From Gelatiniphilus marinus (lineage in GTDB: Bacteria > Bacteroidota > Bacteroidia > Flavobacteriales > Flavobacteriaceae), in NCBI RefSeq assembly GCF_042678305.1, contig NZ_JBHUDT010000004.1: DNA of 64,000 bases. One strand, 5' to 3'. The notes under the pieces are model-generated. The model saw only the letters and a program-made list of their open reading frames with translations. It did no database searches and was not told where the DNA came from. Of this stretch, positions 1 through 7,751 are shown piece by piece. Numbering within the stretch: the first letter of the stretch is position 1; each line of letters begins with the position of its first letter. The position numbers and the translations under genes were made by a program.

Positions 1-89
1 TGCTGCTCTAGCGTATAATTTTTACAACCCACTGCAAATAAAACAGATAAAACAACACCAATAATAAAACCTGGTTTTCTGTTTTTCAT
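1..89 (-). CDS. Partial lipoprotein N-terminus (runs off window)
   Basis: The reverse strand from the ATG at 89 reads a basic start (MKNRK), a hydrophobic stretch and then AVGC, a plausible though not ideal lipobox with Cys22, followed by KNYTLEQ before the window ends. This is the signal region of an exported lipoprotein whose body lies left of position 1. It sits 48 nt downstream of the ATP-grasp gene on the same strand, so the two may be co-transcribed. The function cannot be judged from 29 residues. Confidence 0.6.
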   Translation of the reverse strand, partial: MKNRKPGFIIGVVLSVLFAVGCKNYTLEQ

Positions 90-136
90 TATGTTGCTTT
101 AAATAATTTGTAAATATTGGCACAAAACTAAAAACG

Positions 137-1183
137 TTACTTTTTCCATAAATTTTCCCATCCTAAATCTGCGTAACAGGGACCTTGTGTGGCTTCGCCA
201 AATTTTATATCGTTATGCCCGCCATTCCATTCCATTATTTTAACTTCGGTGTTCTCATCTACAATCAAGTCCCATCCTATGGTTCTGGAAAAAGGCATTA
301 ATTTGTGCAAGTTTGTTACCGAAGCTATGCATTTGTTAAAATGTGGTATTATGCTTTTGTTGAAAACATAATTGCTGTCCGGATGTTTTTCAATGGTGTG
401 CATATTTGTATCATATCCTATTTTGCATATCTCCCCAGTTTCTGTATTTAAAGGCACTCTTAAATGAGTTAGGGATTTTACATGCGTATCTGTAGTTCTT
501 CCCAATCGAAGAAACCCGGACCGGAGCGACACTTCTCCATCTTCATCAATATAAGTTGTTAGCCTTATGGTTGCTACAGAACCTGAAACAATTTCATTAA
601 AAAAAGCGTGCTGCTTAATGTACTGTTGGGCTATGCCATTACCTAAGGCCATGACTTTATTAATTTCGAAATTATCTTTAGAAAAAAAATGCACCCCTAA
701 GCCTCTCAATGAGTTATCTGTTTTGTAAACAATCTTTGGAGATGTTTTAAATAAAAATTCTGCTACTTTTTTTTGGGGGATAACAGCATAGTCTGCGGTT
801 GTCCATAAACCATTAACATAATAGGCTCTGTCGGGGAAAAGTTTACTAGCAAAAATCTTGTTTTGAAGCGCGTTTAAATCGTCTAAATCTCCGTATTGGC
901 CTTTAAGTGCCGGCACTACCACTTTGCCATAATAGTTGTCTGGAATCCATCCTTCTTTAAAACTGCCGCTAATGGCGCTATACACATAAAGCCAGGGCGA
1001 ATAACCGACCCAACCAAACACATCTGCAGCATATTGATTGCTTAACTTTATAAACTTGGGGTTTGTTTTCCCTTTTTGAGCCTCGATTTTTTTAAGAAAA
1101 TTAGTGGCTTCTTTTTTATGATTTGAATGATATAGCCTTAAAAGAACTTTATCAACAACTTTTTTTGCTTTGGTTCTAATCAT
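137..1183 (-). CDS. ATP-grasp family protein (sugar-transfer-associated type)
   Basis: This 348-residue cytoplasmic protein has no signal peptide. The middle carries YKTDNSLRGLGVHFF, resembling the nucleotide-binding loop of ATP-grasp enzymes. The C-terminus has GWDLIVDENTEVKIMEWNGGHNDIKFGEATQGP, with the acidic and Asn metal-binding pattern (D..E.N) of that fold. The arrangement resembles the family annotated as sugar-transfer-associated ATP-grasp, often found near capsule or LPS genes and presumed to ligate an amino acid or amine to a carboxylate on a glycan precursor. That role is inferred. The neighbouring mannosyltransferase-like gene is divergent, which fits an envelope-polysaccharide context. 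Confidence 0.7.
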   Translation of the reverse strand: MIRTKAKKVVDKVLLRLYHSNHKKEATNFLKKIEAQKGKTNPKFIKLSNQYAADVFGWVGYSPWLYVYSAISGSFKEGWIPDNYYGKVVVPALKGQYGDLDDLNALQNKIFASKLFPDRAYYVNGLWTTADYAVIPQKKVAEFLFKTSPKIVYKTDNSLRGLGVHFFSKDNFEINKVMALGNGIAQQYIKQHAFFNEIVSGSVATIRLTTYIDEDGEVSLRSGFLRLGRTTDTHVKSLTHLRVPLNTETGEICKIGYDTNMHTIEKHPDSNYVFNKSIIPHFNKCIASVTNLHKLMPFSRTIGWDLIVDENTEVKIMEWNGGHNDIKFGEATQGPCYADLGWENLWKK

Positions 1184-1379
1184 ATTATTTTATTTAGATT
1201 TTTGCTGATGTAATAAAAACATTGTTAATATTGCCCAATAAATTAAGACTTAACCCTGTAGCCAAGGACTTGCTTTAAAGGCTTTAGCTTAAAACACTAA
1301 ATTAGTAAATTTTTCTCTCAAATCAATGTGTGCATTTCATATTTAAAAAACACAAAACAATTAGCGTTATATTTACTTC

Positions 1380-2834
1380 ATGTTTTTAAAACTGTACAAG
1401 ACACCATTGCTTTTAGTGCTAGCAAGCTTGCTATTTTATGCGGTTTTTGCTTACCATTTGCTACGTACAGATTACGTTAAGCTATTAATACTGTATGCGG
1501 GGTTGTTCTTTTTGTTCTACAAATTGGTCCTGCTTTTAAAAGGAAACATAAAACTTTTAAGCTGGTTTGCATTTGGCTTTAGGGTTGTGTTTATTTTGGC
1601 CATTCCCAATTTATCGCAAGATTTTTATCGTTTTATTTGGGATGGCAGAATGTTGTTGGAAGGCTATAACCCGTATTTGTTTACGGTTGCGTCTTTTATT
1701 GGCAATAATGAATTTCCTGTGGCGCAAGCACAAGAATTATATGAAGGCATGGGAGTTTTAAATGCGGGGCATTTTAGCAATTATCCGCCGTTAAACCAGC
1801 TTTGTTTTGTTATTGCCGGGGTATTTTCCGGGAGCAGTATTTTGGGTTCGGCAATGGTAATGCGTTTACTAATTATTGCTGCCGATTTTGGTACGCTTCA
1901 CTTCGGAAAAAAACTGCTGGAAAAACTAAACCTGCCTGTTTACCTTATTTTCTGGTATGTGCTAAACCCTTTTATTATAATTGAATTAACGGGCAATCTT
2001 CATTTTGAAGGCGTTATGATTTTCTTTTTAATATGGAGTTTGTATTTACTGCATATTGGTAAATGGCAGTTTGCCGCTGTTGTTTTGGGCTTATCGGTTT
2101 CGGTTAAATTAATTCCTTTAATAATTTTGCCTTTATATTGGCAGTGGTTTACTTCGAAAAACAATGATGATGATGAGATGCTGAAACAAGTTCAGCATGA
2201 CGAAAAAGAGATTGCCACGTCGCTTACTCCTCGCAATGACGCAATAAATGGAATGACAAAGTTAATTTCATTTTATGCAATCGTGTTTATTACAATAATC
2301 GCTTTATTTCTTCCTTTTTACTCTTCGGAATTTATAACCAACTATACCGATACTGTGGCATTATGGTTTAACAACTTCGAGTTTAATGCCAGTTTGTACT
2401 ACATAGCCAGGGCTATTGGCTATACCTTTAGGGGCTATAACGAAATTGCCGTTATTGGGAGCGCAATACCCATTATTGTTATAGCCTTTGTGTTGTTGCT
2501 TACTTTTTTTAGAACGAACAGAAACACGGTTCAATTAATAACCGCAATGGTATTGGCCCTGTCGTTTTATTTTTTTACAACTACAACGGTGCACCCGTGG
2601 TACATTGCTACATTATTAATATTATCGGTTTTTACAACTTATAAGTTTCCGCTGGTGTGGAGTTTTGTAATTATACTTAGTTATCTGGCCTATGTAAATG
2701 TTGATAAAGCCGATAAATCTGAAAATTTATGGATTATTGCTTTAGAGTATGCCATAGTTTATGGTGTATTTATTTGGGAAGTATTTTTTAAAAAAAAGGA
2801 GGCTTTAAAAAAAACCTCCCTTTTTAATGGATAA
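1380..2834 (+). CDS. Polytopic mannosyltransferase-like glycosyltransferase (GT-C fold)
   Basis: The 484-residue protein is very hydrophobic, with about ten or more predicted membrane spans. The first loop holds SQDFYRFIWDGRMLLEGYNPY, the pattern of GT-C enzymes that take sugar from polyprenyl-phosphate donors (GT87/alpha-mannosyltransferase-like). Bacteroidota homologues are usually called mannosyltransferases; the acceptor is unknown. Residues about 264-290 form a hydrophilic loop (DDDEMLKQVQHDE..IATSLTPRNDA) encoded by two consecutive palindromic repeats listed separately. The frame stays open, so this looks like a tolerated repeat insertion in a cytoplasmic or periplasmic loop. A hairpin overlapping the 3' end probably terminates transcription. 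Confidence 0.75.
   Translation: MFLKLYKTPLLLVLASLLFYAVFAYHLLRTDYVKLLILYAGLFFLFYKLVLLLKGNIKLLSWFAFGFRVVFILAIPNLSQDFYRFIWDGRMLLEGYNPYLFTVASFIGNNEFPVAQAQELYEGMGVLNAGHFSNYPPLNQLCFVIAGVFSGSSILGSAMVMRLLIIAADFGTLHFGKKLLEKLNLPVYLIFWYVLNPFIIIELTGNLHFEGVMIFFLIWSLYLLHIGKWQFAAVVLGLSVSVKLIPLIILPLYWQWFTSKNNDDDEMLKQVQHDEKEIATSLTPRNDAINGMTKLISFYAIVFITIIALFLPFYSSEFITNYTDTVALWFNNFEFNASLYYIARAIGYTFRGYNEIAVIGSAIPIIVIAFVLLLTFFRTNRNTVQLITAMVLALSFYFFTTTTVHPWYIATLLILSVFTTYKFPLVWSFVIILSYLAYVNVDKADKSENLWIIALEYAIVYGVFIWEVFFKKKEALKKTSLFNG
2172..2202 (-). repeat. REP-like palindrome A, in-frame inside the glycosyltransferase gene
   Basis: The arms ATGCTGAA and TTCAGCAT (perfect 8-bp inverted repeat, 5-nt loop, 2178-2198) are flanked on the reverse strand by a leading GTC and a trailing CTCATC. 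Diverged copies occur at 16161-16214 and 36426-36450. The copy is translated as DEMLKQVQHDE. Confidence 0.8.
2210..2241 (-). repeat. REP-like palindrome B, in-frame inside the glycosyltransferase gene
   Basis: ATTGC (2211-2215) pairs with GCAAT (2233-2237) around GCCACGTCG and CTCCTC. A second copy at 21343-21373 keeps the loop but has TAGC/GCTA arms, a compensatory change that preserves pairing. It is translated as IATSLTPRND and lies only 8 nt from palindrome A. Confidence 0.75.
2792..2825. terminator. Hairpin terminator overlapping a gene 3' end
   Basis: An A-run plus GGAGG pairs with CCTCC plus CTTTTT across an A-rich loop. It overlaps the last codons of the glycosyltransferase and faces the convergent small gene ending at 2844, so it can act in both directions. 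Confidence 0.7.
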
Positions 2835-2843
2835 ATGGATTAA

Positions 2844-3188
2844 TTAATAAACTGCTTCTCTAATTGTTTTTATAGTAAAAACCTCTACATCTTCTTCTTC
2901 ACCATCACTGTTTACCAAGGTCTCTGTTGCAACGGTGTAGGTTATTGAAAAGTACTTACCTTTAAAGGCATCAGATTTTAAATCAAACTGTTTTAATATT
3001 TCGGCACTAACATCGTTAAATACTATGGTTTTGGCTTCTTCAGCACCTTTGGCCTGGGTTGTAAAAGAATACGATTCGCCATCGAATCCGTTAAAAACAG
3101 CTGTGGTTGCTACTTCGTCTTGTGCATCTAACGTGGTGGCAAAACTTAACGTAAAAAAGCTTACTAGTACTAAAAGATAATTTTTCAT
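2844..3188 (-). CDS. Small secreted protein, paralogue of the next gene
   Basis: This 114-residue protein has a signal peptide (MKNYLLVLVSFFTLSFATTLDAQ) and no Cys at the cleavage site, so it is probably periplasmic or secreted. The mature part shares a layout with the protein at 3381-3761: an AVFNG(F)DGE.Y.F start, then FNDVSAEILKQFDLKSDAFKGKYFSITY in the middle, then a C-terminal strand ending FTIKT. The two look like a tandem duplication of a small beta-rich domain. No enzyme motif is visible and no function is assigned. The gene is convergent with the glycosyltransferase. Confidence 0.7.
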   Translation of the reverse strand: MKNYLLVLVSFFTLSFATTLDAQDEVATTAVFNGFDGESYSFTTQAKGAEEAKTIVFNDVSAEILKQFDLKSDAFKGKYFSITYTVATETLVNSDGEEEDVEVFTIKTIREAVY

Positions 3189-3380
3189 AATTGAAGGTAT
3201 TATTTGTTTATAATAGATTTTGGATTAAGAGCATGCTCCTAAAATTAATAATTACATCCCTTGCGCAAGGTGTTATTGATTTGTACTATATACGCAGCTA
3301 ATAACAGATTGGTTTACATGCTTGTAAAGATTAACACCTAATTAAGAAAAACATCGATGAACAGCTTGTTTTTTTAAAAT

Positions 3381-3761
3381 TTAAAGCTTCTTTAACATAA
3401 TTATGGTATTAATCTCGTTTTCATCATCATTACCCTGGTTGTCTTTAAAAACTTCAACTCTTGTTTTGTAGGTAATGCTAAAACTTTTACCAATAAAGGT
3501 TTCAGATTTTAAATTGAATTCTTTTAACAATTCTTCTTTTACTTCGTGAAATGTAATCGTATATTCCTCATCGTCTTTATCCTTTGCTATGAAATTATAG
3601 CCATAATCTTCATGCCCGTCGAAAACCGCGTTCACTACGATTTCTTCTTGAATGGCTAATGCATTTGAATTAGGGTTTAACTTTGGTGCAATTGTAAAGC
3701 TTGTAAGGGCAAAAACGGATAGAGAAAAACCGATTAGCTTTAATAAAAACTGTGTTTTCAT
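3381..3761 (-). CDS. Small secreted protein, paralogue of the previous gene
   Basis: This 126-residue protein begins with a hydrophobic signal (MKTQFLLKLIGFSLSVFALTSF). The core VVNAVFDGHEDYGYNFIAKDKDDEEYTITFHEVKEELLKEFNLKSETF matches the neighbour at 2844-3188 block by block, including LK(S)..F.GK.FSITY. The C-terminus carries an acidic stretch (DNQGNDDENE). A 192-nt gap separates the copies, so each may have its own promoter. The function is unknown; it belongs to a small Bacteroidota secreted family. Confidence 0.7.
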   Translation of the reverse strand: MKTQFLLKLIGFSLSVFALTSFTIAPKLNPNSNALAIQEEIVVNAVFDGHEDYGYNFIAKDKDDEEYTITFHEVKEELLKEFNLKSETFIGKSFSITYKTRVEVFKDNQGNDDENEINTIIMLKKL

Positions 3762-3966
3762 GGGATTTAATTTTTTGTTTTTTTTGGGTAAGCTTTAACA
3801 TTTAAAATCATCATTTTTATACATATCTTAACTTAGATAGTTCTGTTTCGTTCTTGTAGAGGTTTAAAAATAAATTGGGCCTTTTTATCGGAAAAACTCC
3901 CTTGCTCAAGCGCTAAATGCTTATGCCAATGTTAGCCAATACGCTATATACGTTTCTTTATTACAA

Positions 3967-4287
3967 TTACAAATCCTCGGCATCATCATCAACCAAATCT
4001 GGGTCTTGCACTGCTTCTGGGTCATTATCATCAAAATCTTCGTAATCGTCTTCGTCGTAATTCTCCATGGTTACCTCTAATTTAGCGCTTACTTTTACTA
4101 AATATTTGGTATCTGCGGTAATTACCTCAACCGCTTCAATCAATTCGTTTTGGGCATTTCTAAAAGTTACTATTTGGTCGTCGTCGTAACCATCGGGATA
4201 TTTTTCGACCAATAAGGCTAAAATTTCGGGTGTTAGCTTTTTAAAATCTACGATTACCCGTTTTAAATTATCGTTTCTGTTTTTCAT
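3967..4287 (-). CDS. Conserved acidic small protein
   Basis: This 106-residue protein has an ordered N-terminal part (RVIVDFKKLTPEILALLVEKYPDGYDDDQIVTFRNAQ) and a long acidic tail (residues about 78-106, rich in D and E). The family is widely conserved in Flavobacteriia and is sometimes labelled DNA primase in databases, but no primase motif is visible and that label should not be trusted. It lies 31 nt upstream of nothing on its strand; the polyamine operon ends just before it at 4319. The acidic tail suggests binding to a basic partner or nucleic-acid mimicry, which is speculation. Confidence 0.7.
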   Translation of the reverse strand: MKNRNDNLKRVIVDFKKLTPEILALLVEKYPDGYDDDQIVTFRNAQNELIEAVEVITADTKYLVKVSAKLEVTMENYDEDDYEDFDDNDPEAVQDPDLVDDDAEDL

Positions 4288-4318
4288 ATCATGTGTTTTT
4301 ATAAAATAAAGATACTTG

Positions 4319-5845
4319 TTATTTAATTCTAATAACGTCGTAAAAATCTTTTCTTCTATCTTTTAAATTTTTTACAGCCCCAAAAGCATGCAGTTCTTTC
4401 AATAAGCTTAAATCTACATCGGCCACCAAAATCATTTCTGTATTTGTAGTGGCTTCAGCTTTAATGCCGTTACTGGGGAACGAAAAATCGCAGGGCGTAA
4501 ACACAGCAGATTGCGCATATTGAATGTCCATATTATTTACGTTGGGCAAATTGCCAACGCTTCCAGAAATGGCCACATAACATTCGTTTTCTATGGCACG
4601 CGCTTGAGAACATAAGCGCACACGGGAATAACCGTTTTGGGTGTCGGTTAAAAACGGAACAAACAGAATTTCCATACCTTCATCGGCCAACAAACGCGAC
4701 AACTCCGGAAACTCGGAATCGTAACAAATCAATATGCCTATTTTACCGGCATCTGTTTGAAATGTTTTCAGTTTATTTCCTTTTTGCATGCCCCAAACCT
4801 TAGCTTCGTCTGGGGTTACGTGTATTTTCTCGTAGCGTTCCGTACTGCCGTCTCTTCGGCATAAATAACCAACATTATACAGCTTATCTGCGACAACTTC
4901 GGGCATACTGCCAGAAATAATATTGATGTTATATGAAATAGACAGTTGCTTTAATTTATCGACAATCGTTTCGGTAAATTTTGCCAGTTCCCTAATGGCA
5001 TCCGGTTCTTTCATAGAATTGAAATCTGCCATTAATGGCGCGTTGAAAAACTCTGGAAATACGGCAAAATCTGATTTATAGGCCGCAACGCTATCAATAA
5101 AATACTCCACCTGTTGCATTAAATCGTCCAAACCTTTGTACGGGCGCATTTGCCATTGGATAAGCCCCAGCCTAACAATGGTTTTAACGGTACTCGCCTT
5201 TTTATTTGGTTTGGTATAGTAGATATTGTCCCACTCCATTAAAACGGCATATTCGTTGGATGCGGTGTCGCCCTCCAAATAGCCTTTTAAAATACGAACG
5301 GGATGGAAATCGTTGGAAATCTGAAAGTTTAAAACTGGGTCGTGTATTTCCTTACGCTTAACTTTTTCAATATATTGTTTAGGTGTAAGCTGTTTGTGTT
5401 TGTAGTAATTGGGCATTCTTCCGCCAAAAACAATACCTTTTAAATTCAGGGTTTCGCAAACTTCCTTTCTGTAATCGTACAACCGTCGCCCCAAGCGCAA
5501 ACCTCTGTATTGTGGTTTAATAAACACATCAATTCCATACAGTACATCGCCATTTGGGTCGTGGTTTTTAAATGATTTTCCGCCAATAATATCCTGATAA
5601 GTATGCTCATCTTCAATACTATTATAATCTACAATAAGCGACAAGGCACAACCCGCAATATCGCCATCTATTTTAATAACGACTTGACCTTCTGGAAACA
5701 GTGAGGTTAAATCTTCAATATGATGTTTTTTCCAATACGAATTGAGCACGCCTCCGTAAGATTGTAACGTGGCTTCCTTTAGCTCTTTAAAGTCATCTAC
5801 CGTAAGGTACTTAAGCTCAATATTATCAATTTTATTTGGCTCCAT
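4319..5845 (-). CDS. GNAT acetyltransferase-carbon-nitrogen hydrolase fusion
   Basis: Two domains are visible in 508 residues. Residues about 10-205 are a GNAT fold with the acetyl-CoA loop YRGLRLGRR (113-121). Residues about 222-508 are a nitrilase-superfamily hydrolase with the catalytic triad Glu265 (FPEFF), Lys340 (YEKIH) and Cys374 (ILICYDSEFPE). The start overlaps the preceding stop by one base (TAATG), so translation is coupled to the deoxyhypusine-synthase-like gene. As the last gene of a polyamine operon it may hydrolyse an amide (N-carbamoyl or N-acyl) of a polyamine and acetylate an amine. This pairing is inferred; the fusion is known in Bacteroidota but its substrates are not obvious. 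Confidence 0.88.
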   Translation of the reverse strand: MEPNKIDNIELKYLTVDDFKELKEATLQSYGGVLNSYWKKHHIEDLTSLFPEGQVVIKIDGDIAGCALSLIVDYNSIEDEHTYQDIIGGKSFKNHDPNGDVLYGIDVFIKPQYRGLRLGRRLYDYRKEVCETLNLKGIVFGGRMPNYYKHKQLTPKQYIEKVKRKEIHDPVLNFQISNDFHPVRILKGYLEGDTASNEYAVLMEWDNIYYTKPNKKASTVKTIVRLGLIQWQMRPYKGLDDLMQQVEYFIDSVAAYKSDFAVFPEFFNAPLMADFNSMKEPDAIRELAKFTETIVDKLKQLSISYNINIISGSMPEVVADKLYNVGYLCRRDGSTERYEKIHVTPDEAKVWGMQKGNKLKTFQTDAGKIGILICYDSEFPELSRLLADEGMEILFVPFLTDTQNGYSRVRLCSQARAIENECYVAISGSVGNLPNVNNMDIQYAQSAVFTPCDFSFPSNGIKAEATTNTEMILVADVDLSLLKELHAFGAVKNLKDRRKDFYDVIRIK

Positions 5846-6819
5846 TATTGCCCTAAAAGATAAGCAAAAATTAATGGCGCAACTATAGTGGCATCGCTTT
5901 CAATAATGAATTTAGGCGTATCGATATCCAATTTTCCCCAAGTGATTTTCTCATTTGGTACAGCACCGGAGTACGAACCATAACTTGTTGTTGAATCGCT
6001 AATCTGACAAAAATAACTCCAGAACGGTGTTTCAGGGCGCTCCATATCTTGATATAACATGGGCACAACACAGATTGGAAAATCGCCTGCAATCCCGCCA
6101 CCTATTTGAAAGAAACCAATGCCATTCTTTGAATTTTCGGTGTACCAATCGGCTAAAAAGGTCATGTATTCAATACCGGATTTCATGGTGCTGGCTTTTA
6201 ATTCGCCTTTAAGTACGTAGCTTGCAAAAATATTCCCCATGGTACTATCTTCCCATCCCGGGCATACAATTGGTAGGTTTTTTTCCGCAGCAGCGTACAT
6301 CCACGAATCTTTTACATCAATCTCGTAGTATTGCTCTAAAACCCCAGACAGCAACATTTTGTACATGTACTCATGTGGCAAATAGCGTTCGCCTTTGGCT
6401 TCGGCATCCTTCCATATTTTATGGATGTGTTTTTGCAAACGACGGAAGGCTTCGTGTTCTGGAATACATGTATCGGTTACCCGATTTAATCCTTTTTCCA
6501 GCAAATCCCATTCGTCTTGAGGTGTTAAATCGCGATAGTTAGGCACGCGTTTGTAATGCGAGTGCGCCACTAAATTCATGATGTCTTCCTCAAGATTTGC
6601 GCCTGTACAAGAAATGATTTGCACTTTATCCTGACGAATCATTTCTGCAAAACTTTTACCAAGCTCTGCAGTACTCATAGCGCCTGCCAACGACACTAGC
6701 ATTTTGGCGCCAGAATCTAATTGGGCCTCGTAGCCTTTTGCTGCATCAACTAAAGCTGCCGCATTAAAATGTAAATAATGGGTTTCAATAAATTGAGAGA
6801 TTGGTCCTTTAGTAGTCAT
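5845..6819 (-). CDS. Deoxyhypusine-synthase-like protein
   Basis: This 324-residue protein has the NAD-site motifs of the deoxyhypusine synthase family (SLAGAMST 43-50, SCTGAN 70-75, GGGIAGDFP 240-248) and the active-site lysine in TWGK (Lys296), followed by IIESDATIVAPL. In eukaryotes and archaea this enzyme transfers the aminobutyl group of spermidine to eIF5A. Bacteria lack that target, and bacterial relatives are thought to make homospermidine or a related polyamine by the same chemistry. Its place between agmatinase and a nitrilase supports a polyamine role. It overlaps agmatinase by 11 nt at its start and touches the fusion gene at its end. Confidence 0.85.
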   Translation of the reverse strand: MTTKGPISQFIETHYLHFNAAALVDAAKGYEAQLDSGAKMLVSLAGAMSTAELGKSFAEMIRQDKVQIISCTGANLEEDIMNLVAHSHYKRVPNYRDLTPQDEWDLLEKGLNRVTDTCIPEHEAFRRLQKHIHKIWKDAEAKGERYLPHEYMYKMLLSGVLEQYYEIDVKDSWMYAAAEKNLPIVCPGWEDSTMGNIFASYVLKGELKASTMKSGIEYMTFLADWYTENSKNGIGFFQIGGGIAGDFPICVVPMLYQDMERPETPFWSYFCQISDSTTSYGSYSGAVPNEKITWGKLDIDTPKFIIESDATIVAPLIFAYLLGQ

Positions 6820-7747
6820 CGTTATTGTTGTATTTTGAATTGTTTTTGTTTATTTGGTCGCTATCAAAAGCATTGTCGTATTCATCCTCAGCTTCATTAT
6901 TTTTAAACTTATAGCTCAGCATTTTATAGTATAATTTTGCTGCTAAAAAATCAGAGGATTTGTCTTTTTCATTCGGGCATAATTCAACTATATCAAACCC
7001 TACCACGTTTTTTTCTTCGAAAACCTGCTTTAAAAATTCTAAGGTTTCGTACCATAACAATCCACCAGGTTCGGGCGTTCCTGTACTTGGTAGTATTGAA
7101 GGGTCGAAAGCATCTAAATCGAAAGTAATGAAAACGTTATCTGTCATTTGGTCGATTGCAGAATCCATCCACGAATCATCAACAGCCATGTCGTGCGCAA
7201 AATAGGTTTTATCTGCGTCCATCACGGTTTTTTCAATGGCATCCATAGAACGAATACCAACTTGAATGAGGTTGGTACTTTGGCTCGCTTCGTAAACGGC
7301 ACAGGCGTGATTGCATTTAGAGCCGTCGTACGATTTGCGTAAATCGGCATGCGCATCAATATGCAATACGGTTAAGCTGGGATACATCTCATTGAACGCA
7401 CGAATGGTACCAATTGAAATGGAGTGTTCGCCACCAAAAATAGTTACAAATTTGTTCTTTTTAATATACTTCTTTACCGTTTGATGCACAGCTTCTACCA
7501 TAGTTTCCGGCGAACTGTTTTCAGTTACGGGCTCAACCAAATGTATGCCTTGTTTATAAACTTCGGTATCGGTTTCAATGTCGTAAAGCTCCATGTTTTC
7601 CGAAGCGTTTAAAAAAGCCTCGGGCCCTTTGTCTGCGCCTTTTTGCCATGTACTTGTGCCATCGTAAGGCACAGGGATTAATACAATTTTTGCGCTTTCT
7701 AATTTTGCGAATTCTTCTGGAATTCCAGCGTAAGTTTTTGTTTTCAT
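6809..7747 (-). CDS. speB: Agmatinase (ureohydrolase family)
   Basis: Agmatinase hydrolyses agmatine to putrescine and urea. The 312-residue sequence holds all binuclear manganese ligands: His108 (GGEHS), Asp131, His133 and Asp135 (DAHAD), Asp210 and Asp212 (TFDLDAFDP). Length matches the family. It follows arginine decarboxylase by 4 nt, giving the arginine-agmatine-putrescine route in one operon. The C-terminal 20 residues are low-complexity and Asn-rich, an unremarkable extension. Confidence 0.92.
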   Translation of the reverse strand: MKTKTYAGIPEEFAKLESAKIVLIPVPYDGTSTWQKGADKGPEAFLNASENMELYDIETDTEVYKQGIHLVEPVTENSSPETMVEAVHQTVKKYIKKNKFVTIFGGEHSISIGTIRAFNEMYPSLTVLHIDAHADLRKSYDGSKCNHACAVYEASQSTNLIQVGIRSMDAIEKTVMDADKTYFAHDMAVDDSWMDSAIDQMTDNVFITFDLDAFDPSILPSTGTPEPGGLLWYETLEFLKQVFEEKNVVGFDIVELCPNEKDKSSDFLAAKLYYKMLSYKFKNNEAEDEYDNAFDSDQINKNNSKYNNNDDY

Positions 7748-7751
7748 TGTT

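Noticed and set aside
3967..4287. DNA primase label for the acidic 106-residue protein
   Set aside because: The family often carries that name in databases, but no zinc-finger, TOPRIM or catalytic acidic motif of a primase is present.
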